DNA of 11,709 nucleotides from contig JAJYAE010000128.1 in assembly GCA_021779695.1 (NCBI GenBank), positions 1-11,709 on the forward strand. Direction: 5' to 3'. How positions within the stretch are numbered: the stretch's first letter is position 1; every line of letters starts with the position of its first letter. Positions 1 through 5,966 of this stretch are shown here, piece by piece. A program made the translations under genes and the position numbers. The stretch is from Acidobacteriota bacterium (GTDB taxonomy: Bacteria; Acidobacteriota; Terriglobia; Terriglobales; Acidobacteriaceae). The notes beneath the pieces were generated by a model. The model saw only the letters and a program-made list of their open reading frames with translations, was not told where the DNA came from and ran no database searches.

Positions 1-1
1 G

Positions 2-52
2 GGCCGGGGAAATCGCCTCAAAGACACGATGATTGCGCTTCCCGCCCGGTAG
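2..52 (+). CDS. C-terminal tail of an unidentified upstream gene (partial)
   Basis: A short open frame enters from the left edge and ends at a TAG stop at 50-52; the last residues read ...IALPAR. It is called only because the same arrangement is seen at folK-tgt: a gene ending in Ala-Arg-TAG with the TAG inside a TAGAATC motif and the next start 11 nt later. The piece is too short to assign a family. The MurJ frame is also open to the left edge, so this could equally be non-coding leader. Confidence 0.3.
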   Translation, partial: GRGNRLKDTMIALPAR

Positions 53-55
53 AAT
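50..55 (+). promoter_or_regulatory. TAGAAT -10-like box before the murJ-like gene
   Basis: TAGAAT lies 8 nt before the GTG at 64, inside a 13-base string (44-56) found again exactly before tgt (3183-3195). No convincing -35 and no Shine-Dalgarno is visible. A -10 this close to the start would give a transcript with almost no leader. The assignment is inference from position and recurrence. Confidence 0.45.
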
Positions 56-63
56 CAACACCA

Positions 64-1710
64 GTGACCGAAGCGAGCCAAGCTGGAGCGAATGCAATTC
101 CCGCATCGCGTTGGAGACGCGCGCTGGGAGTGATGCATCCTGCGCACGCGCACTCCGCATTCAGCGCCACGGTGGTACTGATGGCGTCGACCTTTCTGTC
201 GAAGATCATCGGGCTGGTGCGGGTGAAATACATCATGTGGCTCTTTGGCAGCGGCACGTCGGCGGATGCGCTAAATGCCGCTTTCGTGTTGCCCGACATG
301 ATTTCTTACTTTCTGGTTGGCGGCGCCGCATCCATCACCTTTGTCACCATTCTCACTCGCTATCGCGAATCGGGACGCGAGGCGGAGGGCGAGCGTTCTC
401 TCTCAGTCATTTTGAGCACGATGTACCTGGTGCTGGGCAGTGCCGTCCTTGTCGCGGAACTCATGGCTCCGCTGTATGTCGCCAAAATGTTTCCCGGTTA
501 TGATGCGCAGAAGGCGGCGCTCTGCGTGCAGTTGACGCGCATCCTGCTGCCGGCGCAGCTCTTCTTTTTTGCCGGGGGAGTCTTTGGCGCGGTGCTGCTG
601 GTGCGTAAGCAGTTCAGCGTACAGGCTGTCACTCCACTGATATACAACATGGGCACAATCGTGGGCGGCGTTTTGCTGGTCAAGCGGACGGGCGTGGCTT
701 CTCTGGCGATTGGCACGGTCGCCGGTGCGTTCTTCGGTCCATTCTTTCTAAACTGGCTCTTCGCAAGGAAGAATGGGACGCGTTATCGGCCAATTCTGGA
801 TTGGCACGATGAGGGACTGCGGGAATGGGTTCGTCTCTCTCTGCCGCTGATGGCGGGCGTCTCGCTGGTGACGGCTGATAGCTGGATCATCGCGCACTTT
901 GCTTCGCGGATCGGCGGCGCGGTATCGCTTTTCAATTACGCCAAGCAGTTCTTCTCTACTCCCATGGCCGTACTGGCGCAGGCGGCGGGCGCGGCTTCCA
1001 TGCCGTTTTTTGCCACTTTGTGGGCCAAGGAAAATCATTTTGAATTTGCGAACGAGGTGGCTGATTCCGTTTCGCGTGTCGCCTGCATGGGTTTACTGGC
1101 CGCTTCGGGAATGGTCGCCCTCGGCGAGCCAATGATTGATCTGGTCTTTCGGGGCGGGCGCTTTTCTGCGGCCGATGTGCACCTTTGCGCGACCTACTTC
1201 GTAGTTTTTTCCCTATCCATCTTTCTATGGTCGGCGCAGGCCATTTACTCGCGGGCGTTCTATGCGGCAGGCAACACGTTTGTGCCAATGGTCGCGAGCA
1301 CGATCGTCACGCTGGTGTCCTTACCGATCTACGCGAGCCTGTTTCATGGATTTGGTGCGATCGGCCTTGCGGCGGCATCGGACATCGGCATTGCACTACA
1401 AACCCTGACGATCGCTGCTCTGTTGCATCGGCGGCATATGGTCTCGCTGGCGAGCCTGGACTATATCGAGATGGGACGATGCCTGGCAGCCTCGTTCGTG
1501 AGCGGCGCTGCCGTGTGGGCACTGTTCTCCTGGCTTGCAAACCATCTCATCCAAACCTACTGGACATCTCTCGCAATCCGTGGCCGGGTTGGGGATTTCC
1601 TCATTCTGCTGCCGGGAGCGGCGGTGTGGCTGATGGCCTCGGATCGTTTGTTGACCATGGCAGGGTCAGAGTTGCCAAGAGTGGTTCGCAAACGGCTCCG
1701 TCTGGCCTAG
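64..1710 (+). CDS. murJ: MurJ/MviN-family lipid flippase (divergent)
   Basis: Polytopic inner-membrane protein of the MOP superfamily. MurJ flips lipid II, the undecaprenyl-linked peptidoglycan precursor, to the periplasmic face. Family signs: an N-terminal block at residues 35-100 (FLSKIIGLVR, FGSGTSADAL, LPDMISYFLVGGAAS), the YSRAFYAAGNT motif at 395-405, and about 14 hydrophobic segments over 548 residues. By eye the essential cavity arginines of E. coli MurJ are only partly kept: Arg24 matches R53, but Arg52 aligns with S81 and Arg270 with Q295. It may therefore be a paralogue carrying another lipid-linked sugar. The start is uncertain: GTG at 64 is the first possible, with a TAGAAT box just before it; ATG at 133 (M24) gives 525 residues and the more usual distance to the first membrane helix. 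Neither has a good Shine-Dalgarno. The gene ends in a strong hairpin terminator shared with the convergent bactofilin. Confidence 0.9.
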   Translation: MTEASQAGANAIPASRWRRALGVMHPAHAHSAFSATVVLMASTFLSKIIGLVRVKYIMWLFGSGTSADALNAAFVLPDMISYFLVGGAASITFVTILTRYRESGREAEGERSLSVILSTMYLVLGSAVLVAELMAPLYVAKMFPGYDAQKAALCVQLTRILLPAQLFFFAGGVFGAVLLVRKQFSVQAVTPLIYNMGTIVGGVLLVKRTGVASLAIGTVAGAFFGPFFLNWLFARKNGTRYRPILDWHDEGLREWVRLSLPLMAGVSLVTADSWIIAHFASRIGGAVSLFNYAKQFFSTPMAVLAQAAGAASMPFFATLWAKENHFEFANEVADSVSRVACMGLLAASGMVALGEPMIDLVFRGGRFSAADVHLCATYFVVFSLSIFLWSAQAIYSRAFYAAGNTFVPMVASTIVTLVSLPIYASLFHGFGAIGLAAASDIGIALQTLTIAALLHRRHMVSLASLDYIEMGRCLAASFVSGAAVWALFSWLANHLIQTYWTSLAIRGRVGDFLILLPGAAVWLMASDRLLTMAGSELPRVVRKRLRLA

Positions 1711-1732
1711 GATTTTGCGCTTGTCCTGGTAT

Positions 1733-1776
1733 GCAAAGCGAAGAGCTCCCGCCTACAGGGGAGCTCTTCGCTTTGC
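1733..1776. terminator. Bidirectional intrinsic terminator between murJ and bactofilin
   Basis: A perfect 18-bp inverted repeat (1733-1750 with 1759-1776) encloses an 8-nt loop. The stem opens with GCAAAG and closes with CTTTGC, so each strand ends its stem in a short T run. It sits between the stops of two convergent genes (1710 and 1792) and should end transcripts from both sides. Confidence 0.85.
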
Positions 1777-1791
1777 TGGATATAGAGAAAT

Positions 1792-2277
1792 CTAGGCCGT
1801 TTTTGGCGCTTCTGCCGCAGGTGCTGGAGTCGGCGCGGGCTTCGAATCGGGCTTCTTGATGTCGATACCGCCCTTGAAGAAAGCGCCGTCTTCAATGCTG
1901 ATTCGAGCTGCGGCGACGTCTCCGGTCAGGGAACCTTCCGCACGAATATCCACGCGGTCAGTGGCATTGACGTTTCCGCGGACTTTGCCGAGGACGACGA
2001 TCTCACGGGCGTTGATGCTGGCGGAGACTTGACCATTTCTGCCGACAGTGACGCGATTGCCCGGCAGATTGACACTCCCCTCCACTTTGCCATCGATAAA
2101 TAGCGACTCTGATCCTGTGATCTCGCCTTTAATGAACAGGCCCTTGCCAATCGAAGCCTGCTCCCCGGCAGGTGCTGCAGGACGTGCCGGTTCAAACGTG
2201 GGGGCAGGTGTTGCCGGACGAACCGGCTCAGGGGTGGGGGTTGGTGTTGCGGGGCCGGATTGAGTGGGTTTCCACAT
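1792..2277 (-). CDS. Bactofilin family cytoskeletal protein
   Basis: Bactofilins polymerise without nucleotide into filaments that scaffold cell-wall enzymes, stalks or chromosome anchors. From the ATG at 2277 the protein has 161 residues: a Pro/Ala/Thr-rich N-terminal tail (about 1-40), a bactofilin beta-helix core (about 42-141) with the typical repeating hydrophobic-glycine pattern (SESLFIDGKVEGSV, VTVGRNGQVSASI, REIVVLGKVRGNV, VDIRAEGSLTGDV), and a second Pro/Ala/Lys-rich tail (142-161). Core length is normal for the family. An in-frame ATG at 2337 would add 20 residues but has no ribosome site; the ATG at 2277 has an AAGGA about 15 nt upstream, which is loose, so the start is my preference, not certain. 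The tail is encoded by a 36-bp tandem repeat. It converges on the MurJ-like gene, in keeping with an envelope role. Confidence 0.88.
   Translation of the reverse strand: MWKPTQSGPATPTPTPEPVRPATPAPTFEPARPAAPAGEQASIGKGLFIKGEITGSESLFIDGKVEGSVNLPGNRVTVGRNGQVSASINAREIVVLGKVRGNVNATDRVDIRAEGSLTGDVAAARISIEDGAFFKGGIDIKKPDSKPAPTPAPAAEAPKTA
2171..2258. repeat. 36-bp imperfect tandem repeat in the bactofilin tail
   Basis: Two full units (2171-2206 and 2207-2242) match at 26 of 36 positions, and a third partial unit follows (2243-2258). Each unit encodes 12 residues of a Pro-rich linker on the minus strand, roughly (T/A)P(T)xEPxRPAxP. The unit is a whole number of codons, so copy-number change would keep frame and alter only linker length. 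Confidence 0.8.
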
Positions 2278-2654
2278 AGCGCTCAAGGGGATTCCTTTTC
2301 TGTCCTGGTCGGACTGGTTTGCCAAGGCAGGGGCCATCGATGAAGGCCCGAAGACTCGCTGCTACAGGCTGCCACGCACCGGCAGAATGCGTGCGCTGCA
2401 TCCATCTGCACTTTGATCCTAGTTCAACCTGGTAATCCAGGCACATTACTCTCGTGTATTTTAATCTCCTGCTGCCCGATATTCGAAACTGTTCTGCCGG
2501 AAGCATGAAGAAAATGCCAATTTCCGGTACCTGCTCCTGCTGGGCTCTGCGCAAAGGCAAGAGCGGAGTGCGATGGAGACGTCGAGGCGAAGCACCTGGC
2601 GGATTCGACGCGGAGGCGTCCTCAGACCGGGTCGCGCGTTACTCTAAAAGACAA
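2278..2654. other. Divergent intergenic region bactofilin/folK
   Basis: About 380 nt between divergent starts. It should hold promoters for both genes. On the plus strand TACTCT (2640-2645) lies 9 nt before the folK ATG. On the minus strand a TAGGAT box is present near 2417-2422, but its link to bactofilin is weak. The folK frame is open back to 2454, but that extension (Arg/Gly/Ser-rich) does not look like FolK. No RNA gene or terminator was recognised. Confidence 0.5.
2640..2645 (+). promoter_or_regulatory. TACTCT -10-like box before folK
   Basis: TANNNT box 9 nt before the folK ATG. There is no Shine-Dalgarno in between (AAAAGACAA), and no clear -35. It matches the placement of the boxes before the murJ-like gene, tgt and the CxxC gene. 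Confidence 0.35.
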
Positions 2655-3191
2655 ATGGCACTTGCTTACATCGGGATGGGGGCAAACCTGCGGAGCAGTG
2701 TGGGTGATCCTGCAGCTACCCTTGCAATTGCCGCGGAACGGCTGGGCGCGTACGGCCGCATTCAGGCATGGTCCTCGCTCTACCGCACGTCCCCTGTGGG
2801 CTTCCTTGATCAGCCCGATTTTGTGAATGCGGTGATTGCTTTCGAAGCAGATCTTGGGCCACGCCTATTGTTGCGTCGGCTGCTGGAGATCGAGGCTGAA
2901 TTTGGCCGAGACCGGCTTCAAAGCATCGTCAATGGCCCGCGCACCCTCGATTTGGACATGCTGATTGTGGGGGATCTGGTTTTGCATGAGGCAGGCCTGG
3001 ACCTGCCGCATCCTCGCATGGCGCAGAGGGCGTTTGTGTTGATCCCGCTGCGCGAGATCGCACCGGGGCTTGTGGAGCCGCGCAGCCGTGCAACGGTGGC
3101 GGCGCTTCTGGAATCGCTCGATGCAGATCAACCTGGGGCATTGAGCTCTGTGACCCTGCTGAGGGGCCGGGACTGGTTAGCGGCCCGGTAG
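2655..3191 (+). CDS. folK: 2-amino-4-hydroxy-6-hydroxymethyldihydropteridine pyrophosphokinase
   Basis: HPPK transfers pyrophosphate from ATP to 6-hydroxymethyl-7,8-dihydropterin, the step before dihydropteroate synthase in folate synthesis; it is cytosolic. At 178 residues it has the normal single-domain length. Visible motifs: AYIGMGANL at 4-12, SLYRTSPVG followed by DQPDFVNAV (41-60), the signature GPRTLDLD at 94-101 whose D99 and D101 are the Mg-ATP ligands, and PHPRMAQRAFVLIPLREIAP (118-137). The start at 2655 is chosen because homology begins right there; the frame upstream to 2454 looks unrelated. The stop codon TAG (3189-3191) lies inside the TAGAAT box of tgt, which begins 10 nt later, so the two are probably co-transcribed with an extra promoter for tgt. 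Confidence 0.95.
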   Translation: MALAYIGMGANLRSSVGDPAATLAIAAERLGAYGRIQAWSSLYRTSPVGFLDQPDFVNAVIAFEADLGPRLLLRRLLEIEAEFGRDRLQSIVNGPRTLDLDMLIVGDLVLHEAGLDLPHPRMAQRAFVLIPLREIAPGLVEPRSRATVAALLESLDADQPGALSSVTLLRGRDWLAAR

Positions 3192-3194
3192 AAT
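3189..3194 (+). promoter_or_regulatory. TAGAAT -10-like box overlapping the folK stop, before tgt
   Basis: TAGAAT lies 7 nt before the tgt ATG, within the same 13-base string (3183-3195) found before the murJ-like gene (44-56). Its first three bases are the folK stop codon. A GGAG at 3196-3199 is only 2 nt from the ATG, too close for a normal Shine-Dalgarno. Promoter function is inferred. Confidence 0.45.
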
Positions 3195-3201
3195 CGGAGC
3201 T

Positions 3202-4329
3202 ATGGCTCTTGAATTCCAGATATCGGCGAACCCTGCCTCAGGCGGCCGGCGCGCCGTCATGACTCTGCCGCATCAGGTAGTTGAAACACCTGTGTTTATG
3301 CCGGTAGGAACCGCGGGGACCGTCAAAGCGGTATCGCAGGATGTGCTGGAATCTCTGGATGCAGAAATCATTCTGGGCAACACATATCACCTTTATCTAC
3401 GTCCCGGCCATGAAGCGATTCGGCGGATGGGTGGACTGCATCGATTCATGAGCTGGCCGCGCGCCATGCTTACTGACTCCGGCGGCTTCCAGGTATACAG
3501 CCTGGCCCAGTTACGCAAGGTGACGGACGAAGGCGTCCGTTTCCGCTCGCATCTGGACGGCAGCACGCACTTCTTTACACCGGAGCATTCCATGGATGTG
3601 CAGATTGCGCTGGGCGCGGATATTGCAATGGCATTCGATGAGTGCACGGAGTACCCGGCTGAAAAGGACCGCGCCCGCGAGAGCCTGCGGCTCACGATGA
3701 ACTGGGCGCTTCGCTCTCTGGATCATTTTCGTGCCCATCAGCACGAAGTTCCCTGGCATGAGGACCGGAGCGGCAAGACGCAGAGTCTCTTTGGCATCGT
3801 GCAGGGGGGAACTTACGCTGACCTGCGCCGCGAGAGCGCGGAACGGCTGGTGGAGATGGATTTTGATGGCTATGCGATTGGCGGGCTGAGCGTCGGCGAG
3901 CCACGCCACTTGACGCTCGAAGTGATTGCGGAAGTGCTGCCCTACTTGCCGAAAGACAAGCCACGCTATGTGATGGGCGTGGGCTACCCGGAGGAGATTG
4001 AGCAATACGCAAAGCTGGGTGTGGACATGATGGACTGCGTATTGCCGACCCGCGCGGCCCGGCATGGGCTTCTGTTTACGAGTGAAGGCCGACTGAATAT
4101 CAAGAACAGGCAGTACGCCGAGGATCAAAACCCACCTGATCCCGCTTGCTCCTGTATGGTTTGCAGACGTTATTCACGGGCCTATCTGCGTCATCTGATG
4201 CAGGCTGGCGAGGCGCTTTCGGCGACGCTCAACACCATCCACAATCTCTCGTACTATCTTGGCATCATGCGCAGAGTGCGCGTGGAACTGTCCCAGCTTC
4301 CCGCAGTGGGGTCCGGGCTTCATGCCTGA
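3202..4329 (+). CDS. tgt: tRNA-guanine transglycosylase (queuine tRNA-ribosyltransferase)
   Basis: Tgt exchanges the wobble guanine (G34) of tRNAs for Asp, Asn, His and Tyr with the queuosine precursor preQ1. At 375 residues it is of standard bacterial length and is intact. Visible residues, with Zymomonas equivalents from memory: D92 in TDSGGFQ (general base, D102), D146 in FDECTEYP (D156), Q201 with GG, GGLSVGEP at 227-234, the nucleophile D278 in MMDCVLPTR (D280), and zinc ligands C316, C318, C321 and H347. It follows folK by 10 nt on the same strand. QueA or other queuosine genes are not in the window. No terminator is seen after it; 14 nt later the stop of a convergent gene begins, so transcripts may overlap. 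Confidence 0.98.
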   Translation: MALEFQISANPASGGRRAVMTLPHQVVETPVFMPVGTAGTVKAVSQDVLESLDAEIILGNTYHLYLRPGHEAIRRMGGLHRFMSWPRAMLTDSGGFQVYSLAQLRKVTDEGVRFRSHLDGSTHFFTPEHSMDVQIALGADIAMAFDECTEYPAEKDRARESLRLTMNWALRSLDHFRAHQHEVPWHEDRSGKTQSLFGIVQGGTYADLRRESAERLVEMDFDGYAIGGLSVGEPRHLTLEVIAEVLPYLPKDKPRYVMGVGYPEEIEQYAKLGVDMMDCVLPTRAARHGLLFTSEGRLNIKNRQYAEDQNPPDPACSCMVCRRYSRAYLRHLMQAGEALSATLNTIHNLSYYLGIMRRVRVELSQLPAVGSGLHA

Positions 4330-4343
4330 TCTCTTTGCTGCAC

Positions 4344-4640
4344 TCAGAGGGCGCTACCCAGCAGCTGGCGCAGGGCCTGGACATATTCTGCAAGCGCATT
4401 CCTGCCAGCATCTGTGATGCGGTAGAGTGTCTGCGGCTTGCGCTCTTGAAAGCGCTTCTCAACCGTGACATAGCCGGCCTCTTCCAGCTTTACCATCTGC
4501 GCGCCAAGGTTGCCGTCGGTTGAGCCGGTTTTCGTGCGGAGCCACGTAAAGTCTGCCTCGTCCACCGCGACGAGCAGCGAAAGCACGGCCAGACGAAGCT
4601 TTCCGTGGATGACGGGGTTGAGTTCCGGCAACTCAGGCAT
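4344..4640 (-). CDS. Small winged-helix transcriptional regulator
   Basis: A 98-residue protein made almost wholly of one winged-helix domain, of the type Pfam lists as HTH_34 (MarR/PadR-like). It opens with PELNPVIHGKLRLAVLSLL, the typical first helix. The recognition region is about 41-58 (TDGNLGAQMVKLEEAGYV), followed by the wing (VEKRFQERKPQTLYRITDAGR) and a C-terminal helix for dimerisation. Such proteins bind short palindromes as dimers. The ATG at 4640 overlaps the upstream gene's stop by 8 nt (ATGCCTGA), so it is translationally coupled; the longer frame to 4799 is a shadow of that gene. As last gene of the operon it is the obvious candidate to bind the dyad at 5925-5947 and regulate its own operon. 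That is inference; no ligand domain is present. Confidence 0.85.
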   Translation of the reverse strand: MPELPELNPVIHGKLRLAVLSLLVAVDEADFTWLRTKTGSTDGNLGAQMVKLEEAGYVTVEKRFQERKPQTLYRITDAGRNALAEYVQALRQLLGSAL

Positions 4641-5235
4641 GACTGGCCCCGCGCAGTTTGCGCACCCTGGCTTCACGCAGCATGCCGTAGAAGCCAAAAA
4701 CGATCTGGCAAAGGAAGATGGCGCCAACAAAGACGGGAATGACCAGATTATTGGCGACATAACAGACTGCCACTGACGCAACAAGCCAGGCGACTGCAAT
4801 GCTGAATTGAACCTTCCAGTGCAGAATCATGCTCGACGCGAGATTCGCAATGCCAAGCATGGCGGCCACAATCGCGATGGCGAGCCGTGCATCGGTCAGG
4901 CGGCCGCTCCACCCAAGTGCCATCAGGAGAATGAACAGCGATAGCCCCATCGCCATCCAGATTGAGCCAATCGCCCGTCCGATTGTTGTTGCCGGCCGGT
5001 CCCGCGTTCTGCGGCCCTTGGTCAACCCTGAGATGATCGCTGCCGCGGTCATCGTCACAGGCCAGGCGACGACATTGCCCCCATGCGCAGCCCACACAAT
5101 CGCTACGTAGTAGGCAACACCCCACAAGACGAAGACCCATCCCCAGCTTTCCGTGGAGCGGCGTCCTTCAGCGATCATGGTTTCGATCAGGCGTAGTCTT
5201 TCGTTCAAATCCTGAGTCTTGTTGTCCTCGATCAT
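4633..5235 (-). CDS. Six-TM integral membrane protein of unknown function
   Basis: 200 residues with a soluble N-terminal helix (1-28: charged, NERLRLIETMIAEGRRSTES) and six hydrophobic segments at about 31-50, 54-71, 87-108, 117-138, 144-161 and 164-186, ending in a basic tail. I recognise no enzyme or transporter motif. The acidic and basic N-terminal helix followed by paired membrane helices resembles small membrane proteins often encoded beside PadR/HTH_34-type regulators in Acidobacteriota, whose role is not known to me. The start is well supported: AAGGAG at 5243-5248 lies 7 nt before the ATG. It follows the secreted lipocalin-like gene by 63 nt and overlaps the regulator gene by 8 nt, so it is the middle gene of a three-gene operon. 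Confidence 0.82.
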   Translation of the reverse strand: MIEDNKTQDLNERLRLIETMIAEGRRSTESWGWVFVLWGVAYYVAIVWAAHGGNVVAWPVTMTAAAIISGLTKGRRTRDRPATTIGRAIGSIWMAMGLSLFILLMALGWSGRLTDARLAIAIVAAMLGIANLASSMILHWKVQFSIAVAWLVASVAVCYVANNLVIPVFVGAIFLCQIVFGFYGMLREARVRKLRGASHA

Positions 5236-5298
5236 CGATATTCTCCTTTTTCGTTTCAGGTCGTCGCGTCGGCTCGCTCCATCCGGTTGGCGAATGGC

Positions 5299-5868
5299 CT
5301 AAGGAATTCGGTGCAGCAGCATTTGAACGCTGGGAAATGGAGGTCGGTTGGGTAGAGACACGCCAGAGGTTTCCTGCCAATCCCCTGAGGGCGTCCAATG
5401 CATCGAGTTCACAATGTGGGCGGGGCCACTGGCGAACTCCCAGGAAAAGCCCTTTGATTGCACGGTGAAGACCGTGTCAACGTAGTGGCCGCCATTGTAG
5501 GCGCGTATGTGAAAGGCGTGAGACGGCTCATCATAGGCGATGGTGGCTAAGGCCTCGAATTGCGTTTTGCCGTTTGCACCGGTGCCCGTGCCCTGGATCA
5601 GCATTACCAGGCCATCCAGCTTGTACGCTACGTCTTCGGTTTTGGTCAGGTGGATTGGTCCAGCCTGTCCGCGCTGAATGGTCACGGGACCCGCCCAGCG
5701 GCCAATGAGAAAGGCCAGCTTCTGCATCGCGGCACGCTGCTCCTGCATGGACGCATAATTTTCTGGTTGCGCAGCGAGCAGGGCAGCACCGATTAATAAC
5801 AGGGTCACTGCGACCAGCCGAGCGCAAGGCAATCTCCGTGGATTGAATCGATGGAACAGGAATCCCAT
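5299..5868 (-). CDS. Secreted lipocalin/calycin-like protein of unknown function
   Basis: 189 residues. An N-terminal signal peptide is clear: basic RFNPRRLPCAR, hydrophobic LVAVTLLLIGAALLA, and a likely cut after LLAA near residue 33. The mature part begins with a helix (QEQRAAMQKLAF) and the FLIGRWAG motif (53-60), which resembles the opening strand of calycin-type beta barrels such as DUF1579-like or nitrobindin-like proteins; alternating strands follow (TEDVAYKLDGLVMLIQGTG, FEALATIAYDEPSHAFHIRAYNGGHYVDTVF, GFSWEFA). The fold is inferred from pattern; the ligand is unknown. The start has GGAGG at 5875-5879, 6 nt away. It is first in the operon and is preceded by a promoter with an embedded operator. 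The TPR gene ends only a few nucleotides upstream of that promoter. Confidence 0.78.
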   Translation of the reverse strand: MGFLFHRFNPRRLPCARLVAVTLLLIGAALLAAQPENYASMQEQRAAMQKLAFLIGRWAGPVTIQRGQAGPIHLTKTEDVAYKLDGLVMLIQGTGTGANGKTQFEALATIAYDEPSHAFHIRAYNGGHYVDTVFTVQSKGFSWEFASGPAHIVNSMHWTPSGDWQETSGVSLPNRPPFPSVQMLLHRIP

Positions 5869-5924
5869 GTTGAGCCTCCAGACTGGCCGATTTGCCTGGA
5901 TGGAGCTAGGCGAGTCATAATATG

Positions 5925-5947
5925 TAGAGAACTCTATAAAATAGAGT
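5925..5947. promoter_or_regulatory. Operator: three alternating TAGAG/CTCTA half-sites
   Basis: ACTCTATAAAATAGAGT (5931-5947) is a perfect 7-bp inverted repeat with a 3-bp spacer. A third half-site, TAGAG at 5925-5929, forms a second dyad with CTCTA at 5932-5936. The block covers the -10 and much of the spacer of the minus-strand promoter, the classic place for repressor binding. The likely binder is the winged-helix protein at the end of the operon (inference). Confidence 0.65.
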
Positions 5948-5959
5948 ACATCTTGTCAA
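5931..5959 (-). promoter_or_regulatory. Sigma-70 type promoter of the lipocalin/membrane/regulator operon
   Basis: On the minus strand a consensus -35 TTGACA (5959-5954) is followed after 17 nt by TAGAGT (5936-5931), a 4/6 match to the -10. Transcription would start near 5924, leaving a leader of about 55 nt with a GGAGG before the ATG at 5868. The -35 begins 7 nt after the TPR gene's stop. Confidence 0.7.
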
Positions 5960-5966
5960 GGGATTT

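Noticed and set aside
1185..1859. 224-codon plus-strand frame overlapping the end of the MurJ-like gene
   Set aside because: It runs in another frame through conserved MurJ sequence and across the terminator hairpin; it is Arg/Cys/Ser-rich as expected of a shadow frame.
2454..2654. 67-codon N-terminal extension of folK
   Set aside because: FolK homology begins exactly at the ATG at 2655; the extension is Arg/Gly/Ser-rich with no FolK-like sequence.
3511..4128. 205-codon minus-strand frame opposite tgt
   Set aside because: Lies wholly within an intact tgt with all catalytic and zinc residues; the translated product has no recognisable features.
4641..4799. N-terminal extension of the winged-helix regulator
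   Set aside because: It overlaps the six-TM gene and reads as a shadow; the ATG at 4640 overlaps that gene's stop by 8 nt, a standard coupled start.
5931..5947. Dyad as a Rho-independent terminator of the TPR gene
   Set aside because: The stem is AT-rich with a 3-nt loop and no T run follows on the minus strand; its position over a promoter's -10 fits an operator better.
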